NCBI GenBank assembly: GCA_004335635.1
Contig: QAXH01006303.1
Location: forward strand, 1 to 35,663
DNA: 35,663 bases
Source: Chloromonas sp. AAM2
Taxonomy: Eukaryota > Chlorophyta > Chlorophyceae > Chlamydomonadales > Chlamydomonadaceae
Reading direction: 5' to 3'
Shown here in pieces: positions 31,409-35,663 of this stretch (position 1 is its first letter; every line of letters begins with the position of its first letter). Position numbers and translations under genes: made by a program. Under the pieces are notes generated by a model, which was not told the DNA's origin, did not search any database, and was given only the letters and a program-made list of their open reading frames with translations.

Positions 31409-31826
31409 TCCATAGATACGGCCCCAGGTTAAGGGGGGATACAGGCGCAACAAGCTACGACAGCCACAACGGGCATCATTCGCTCCCAGAAGCCGTGCGC
31501 ACAAGGCAGTCGTACTGTCTATCCTTTTAAATGTAACAAACAAAGGACAGGCAGCAGCAAATCCTAATCCAACAGCCGTTCACACCGTACTAAAACCTGT
31601 CGCGTGCCTGAGTGGTTTGTGTGGCTCAAACTGCATGTTTGACCGCACCCACGTCGCGCCACATCATAATTACGGTGGGGTCTTTTTGAGAGCTTTCCAA
31701 CGCACGATCTTCCATCCCTTTTGCAAGTTGAATGGTCAACGCCCTTACTGGGCTACCAAAACGCTTAGAAGTTCACAGGTTCACAGCACGGCAACAACCA
31801 ACCAGCAGACTGTCAGATACACTGGC

Positions 31827-34800
31827 TCAGTGCTGAGCTCCTTGCTCTGCCATGGCGTCAGTTTCCGCCCCCTGTTGTGCCGTGGTCAGCAGTAAGTGCC
31901 ATGTCAGCGGCGACGTGCGTGCCATATGCTGGAATAAAATCTGCATGAGCCAATCAGACAACGCATATGCAGTATCTGGGTCAGCCGCTCGGTCAAGACA
32001 CGTCATCAACACAGATCGACACTGGTGAGGCAGTAGTCATGCGTATAAAGAAGGATGATTTGCTGTGAGGACTGTGTGTGCGGTTGGGTGGTTGAATGTC
32101 ACAATCGCTCATCGTTCTCCATCAAGCACATTAGCTACGCTACACATTAGTACATCCAACACACACTGGCATTATTGGCAGAAATCGACAATTTTGTGAA
32201 GAACACCCGAACCCGACCTTCTTTCCGCCCCATTTTCTGCCGGCCACAACTTGCCAGTTCTGACCACGGAATCAGATTGACCTCAGTTTTCAGTACGTCA
32301 GGTGGTAAGTCTTTGCGCTTTTTCCCCTTTGTCCAGGCGCCATACACTGGGCCCCGCCGGTCCCTCCTAGTGCCCTTGCTAAACTAGACGTTTCACGTAC
32401 ATGTGCCAGACACCTGTCAGAAACGGACGCAAAACCAACACAGAAACTGCGCACACCTTGCTGAATGCATCCGGCCTGCCCCTGCGCTGGTTGGCCGGTC
32501 CCTCGTAATGCAGGTCCGCACCCATGGGCTGGCCGCCAGCCGACCACTGAATGCCGCCCTGCATCACGCAATGCATGCACACCACCAACAATGCTGATTA
32601 TTGATCCTTGACCAGCACTCGACTTCATACCGGCCATGGCACAACAGCAGTAAGCACATCAGGTGATGTACACAAACAGTCCTGAAGCCAGGGCCAGAGT
32701 GTTGTCAGTACCAAGAAGGTCCGGCACACGCGGCAGCCAGCATACAAGCACGAGCACATGCAGCACACACAATACTTGCAAATTGACGTTGCTTTGCTGA
32801 ACTATTCAGGACTTTGAGTGGAACACAGTGGAGCATCAATAACACTGCTCTGTACATGCCGTGCAGCACATGCCGTGCAGCACATGCCATGCAGCACATG
32901 CCAGTATGATGATGATGATTAGCTGCATGCGGTGTCCGGGAAAGGGGCGTGCAGGCATGCAGGCATGCGACGTGACCTCGCTCAGGCACTGCTCGCATGG
33001 GGCCACTGCCCAGACATACCTGTCTGATGGTGAAGCGCAGCATGCGACCCGGCCGCAGCAGTTTGGGACCCATCGCCTGTGCACATGATTGCATGAGTGC
33101 ACACACAAGCGAATACAACATTATGTTTGTATGTGAACACCAATCTGATGTTTTCTTTGGGCAATCACGGACTATCTGCTCACTTTTGCAGATAGACAGA
33201 TGGACAGATAGACAGACAACATTCAACAGCCCCAGCATTCAACAGCCAGTCTGCTTATCAATCTGCCCACGTCATCTCGTCCTCTGACAGCATGATGAAG
33301 CCAGCATTACTGTTTGGCTGACCAAACAACCTGTCTCTACCATGTCACCACTTCCACCACAAGTACTGCTTCCTACGGTGCTGACCATACGTACGCATGT
33401 GGATGCTGAAGCTCGCACAATAGTATCCTTAGCCGCACCTGCACCCATGCCAGTGGCATTGCGCCCAGCACCACAGGCGGATGATCGCTGGTGCCCACTG
33501 AACAGTCCATGCGGTACTCCAGGGTCACCACCTGCATGAAGGCATGAGGATCACTGAGCGACAAGCACACAGCGAGACACATGGAGTGCTACTCAGACTT
33601 ACTGTCTTAAGCGTCACAACCTGTAGGGCACACCGATTGATTTGAATCAATGACTTGGGAGTCAGAACCTGTAGGGTGGCAAAGGGTGACAGAACGCACG
33701 TATGCCAGGCAACCGCACGTATACACCACAACCACAACTCTACAGCTGAGGTTTGGGCGATGCATAGGATCAGGCAGGCAGGCGAAAGGGCACAATCATC
33801 GAAGGTCAGGGCCGTCATCTGAAAAGGGGTGTGGCGAGGCATGACAAGCGCACGGCGAGCGAAAGACACTCGCACAAACATGATACGAAGCCACCCACTG
33901 GGCATGTCCGGGTTTGTTGCATGATCACATACACAAGGGTATGATCACACATGCTGGGCCGCCTCCGTCTGCAGTCGCCGTTTCCGGTATTGAAGTTCAC
34001 ACATGCCTTTGGGTTGCTGTTTGCGATGGAGCAGCTGTGATGCACACACTGTCGGTAAGGCGGCCAATGATGCGCTGCGTGGCGCTTCAGGGGCATTGAC
34101 AGGGCATTGTAGGGGACTCTGGGGCCTGCCTGAGTGTTCCCCACCTGGTGCTCGAGGTGCTCGCCCTGGGGCCCGGTATCCAGCGGCCACGCGCTGCAGC
34201 CCGCGTCCTTCCAGCTCAGGGCCAGAGGCGTGCTTAGCCCTGCGCTATAGTGACCCTCCTGCAGTAACCAGGTCAGGCACAATTATGGCACCAGTACCTT
34301 GGAAAACGTAATCAGGCAGGCCTTGATCAGGCTATATATCACAAGCACAGCAGGAAAGGCGTTCAGGGACGGCATCACCACGGACACGAGGTGAGGCACA
34401 ACCGCCAAAACGAAACAGCCGAACGTAAACGTAAGCGCTTAGTACACCCGTATGCAAGTCACTGCTCCGTAGCGCACATGAGCGCATGGTTTCGCCTGCC
34501 AAGAGTCTGCACGCCCAGTTCAATGAAGCGCTCAATACCAGGCACATGCATACATGGCCGTCAGGGGCCGGGCCATTGGAGCTTTTCAATATTAATGTCC
34601 CATTCAAGGAAGCAATGTGATGCAGCGCCTTGCTCAGATAAGGCACTGATTGATGCAGCTTTTCCCATGTAGCTTTCAACACGTACTCACTCTATGCAGG
34701 AAGTACAGTCCGTCCTGCTGGAAGGCCGATGGCCCTGTCGATGTCCCCTGCAGGCTAGCCCCCGAGTAGGCCGACTGCAGGCCTGCCACATCCGCCGGCA

Positions 34801-35356
34801 GCACAGGGAGAGGGACGACCCTGCTCGAGCCACATGACGGACAGAGGCGATTGCAGGAAACAGTATGAGCACTTTATTGCTCTAAGCTGTGCCCCACCTG
34901 GCCAGACTGTTGTGCAGATCTGGCCATCAAGACTTTGGCTCCAATTGCAGGGAGTTGGCATCTCTGACCACGCAATGATCACAGAGGATCACAGGAAACA
35001 TCTCACAACCATTGCCATATCTAGCGAATGCTGTGCTTGATGATGATGGCAATCCTTAAGTACATGGTCTTTGGCCACCCACACAGTGCTCCCCCCGGCC
35101 CCCACCCCCACCTCATCCACTCCATGCGGCGTGGCTCGCCCGGCTGCTGCCCACCCCTGCCCGCAGCCGCCCGCCCACCCGCCTTCGCCTCGCCCTCCCC
35201 TTCCATTGCCACTTCGTCCATGCCCTGGTCAGGCAGGTGCATGTCCTGTTGCATGCTGTCATCTCGCACAGCGGCAGCGGGGTTGACCAGGGCTGGCAGC
35301 AGCTCAGGATCCTCACTCAGCTTACTCTGTGACAGCACATGCAGGATACGTAGGAC
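31827..35356 (-). CDS. SNUPN: Snurportin-1-like snRNP import adaptor, C-terminal part
   Basis: Exons in transcript order: 35356-35112, 34820-34691, 34258-34145, 33531-33439, 33076-33020, 32558-32457, 31940-31827; 284 aa seen, with the 5' end beyond the window. Snurportin binds the trimethylguanosine cap of snRNAs and carries snRNPs into the nucleus with importin beta. The joined exons read DGLYFLHREGHYSAG-STPLALSWKDAGCSAWPLDT, then VVTLEYRMD...TSDHPPVVLG, LRPGRMLRFTI, ADLHYEGPANQRRGRPDAFS and KILFQHMAR. This matches in order the second half of the plant-type cap-binding domain and its C-terminal tail. The Trp in LSWKD lies in the segment that holds a cap-stacking Trp in the human protein. The first exon shown begins VLRILHVLSQSKLSED, which I align weakly to the FRFFW..SKLAE segment, then runs into an acidic, Gly/Ala-rich insert; its acceptor is the least certain. 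The importin-beta-binding N-terminus is not in view. Confidence 0.84.
32855..32902. repeat. 14-bp tandem repeat, 3.4 copies, in a snurportin intron
   Basis: Unit CATGCCGTGCAGCA at 32855, 32869 and 32883 (one change), then a partial unit. The string shared with the RRM gene intron follows at 32898. Confidence 0.85.
33186..33248. repeat. GACAGATA-type repeat and a 12-nt duplication
   Basis: A run of GACA/GATA units ends near 33218 and is followed by CATTCAACAGCC twice, separated by CCAG (33221-33248). Both are in the snurportin intron 33077-33438. Confidence 0.75.
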
Positions 35357-35483
35357 CTGGATTTGTGGGTAGGCCCGCGTGGAATTGCCTCACATGCTGT
35401 GGCTGGGGTGCCCCTTCAGAAGCCACTGCTCCTTTCCTTGTGCTAGTGAGGTCTGGATGTTTAGCTCATATGGTGAGAAGCGC

Positions 35484-35663
35484 GGCACATGGTGTCCCAG
35501 GTCGACTGCTGACGACACATGCACGGTACATGGTGTCCCAGGTCAACTGCTGATGACACATGCACGGCACATGGTGTCCCAGGTCAACTGCTGATGACAC
35601 ATGCATGGCACATGGTGTCCCAGGTCAACTGCTGACGACACATGCATGGCACATGGTGTCCCA
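35484..35663. repeat. 41-bp minisatellite running off the right edge
   Basis: Units begin at 35484, 35525, 35566, 35607 and 35648 (partial). Successive units differ at a few positions (for example GTCGACTG versus GTCAACTG, and GATGACAC versus GACGACAC). The array lies upstream of the first snurportin exon seen, most likely in an intron, and is still running at the last base. Confidence 0.97.

Larger units (their letters stand above)
28348..31826. other. Interval with no confident gene between the RRM gene and snurportin
   Basis: About 3.5 kb. No conserved protein was recognised on either strand. It contains one full and one partial core of the short repeat family (30769-30820), and two segments related to the decayed element near the gap (30995-31016 and 31387-31408). 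The RRM gene promoter should lie just above 28347. Confidence 0.5.

Noticed and set aside
32705..33238. 177-codon minus-strand frame as a separate gene
   Set aside because: Only its short central part (AMGPKLLRPGRMLRFTIRQ, 33020-33076) is protein-like, and it is a snurportin exon with proper splice sites. The rest is intron with simple repeats.
1..35663. tRNA, rRNA, CRISPR, phage or bacterial operon content
   Set aside because: I saw no convincing tRNA B-box/anticodon arrangement, no rRNA, no regularly spaced repeats with unique spacers, and the genes are spliced eukaryotic ones. A tRNA scan was not possible by eye at full sensitivity.

Overview
This is nuclear DNA of a eukaryotic green alga, most likely a chlorophyte; a trebouxiophyte-like alga would fit. 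The genes are cut by many short GT...CAG introns. Three encode plastid proteins with N-terminal extensions that look like transit peptides, TGTAA motifs follow two of them, and the proteins resemble land-plant and green-algal orthologues. I see no prokaryotic operon, phage, CRISPR array, rRNA or recognisable tRNA. A run of 37 N marks a scaffold gap at 15738-15774, and the right edge runs into a 41-bp tandem repeat.

Layout, left to right. 1-4367: no confident gene, several degenerate open frames, and a 126-bp foldback with 50-bp arms at 3652-3777. 4368-8891 (+): SUFB, plastid Fe-S cluster scaffold, 9 exons. 10243-13884 (+): ACCA, alpha-carboxyltransferase of plastid acetyl-CoA carboxylase, 9 exons. 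13885-17854: repeat-rich, with a short-core inverted repeat family and decayed mobile DNA around the gap. 17855-18313 (-): plastid ribosomal protein bL19, one exon. 19883-21877 (-): RPN9/PSMD13 of the 26S proteasome lid, 4 exons. 21878-25394: no confident gene. 25395-28347 (-): a two-RRM RNA-binding protein of the Scw1/Whi3/RBPMS-like type, 7 exons. 28348-31826: no confident gene. 31827 to at least 35356 (-): the C-terminal part of snurportin-1, 7 exons seen, with the 5' part beyond the right edge.

The genes do not form one pathway. The left half groups three plastid functions: Fe-S assembly, the first step of fatty-acid synthesis, and translation. The right half holds nucleo-cytoplasmic housekeeping: protein degradation, RNA binding and snRNP import. 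I rebuilt all exon structures by hand from reading frame, GT/AG sites and remembered family sequence. All 31 introns inside the five spliced genes end in CAG, and 26 of them are in phase 0.

I found no new multi-gene system. The observations most worth checking are the long foldback at 3652-3777, whose arm differences mostly keep pairing in one RNA strand only; the repeat family with core TGTCCCAGAACTGGCAAACT; a stop codon formed exactly at the ACCA exon 6/intron 6 junction, which could give a short catalytic isoform; and a low-complexity insertion of about 130 residues inside RRM1 of the RNA-binding protein.
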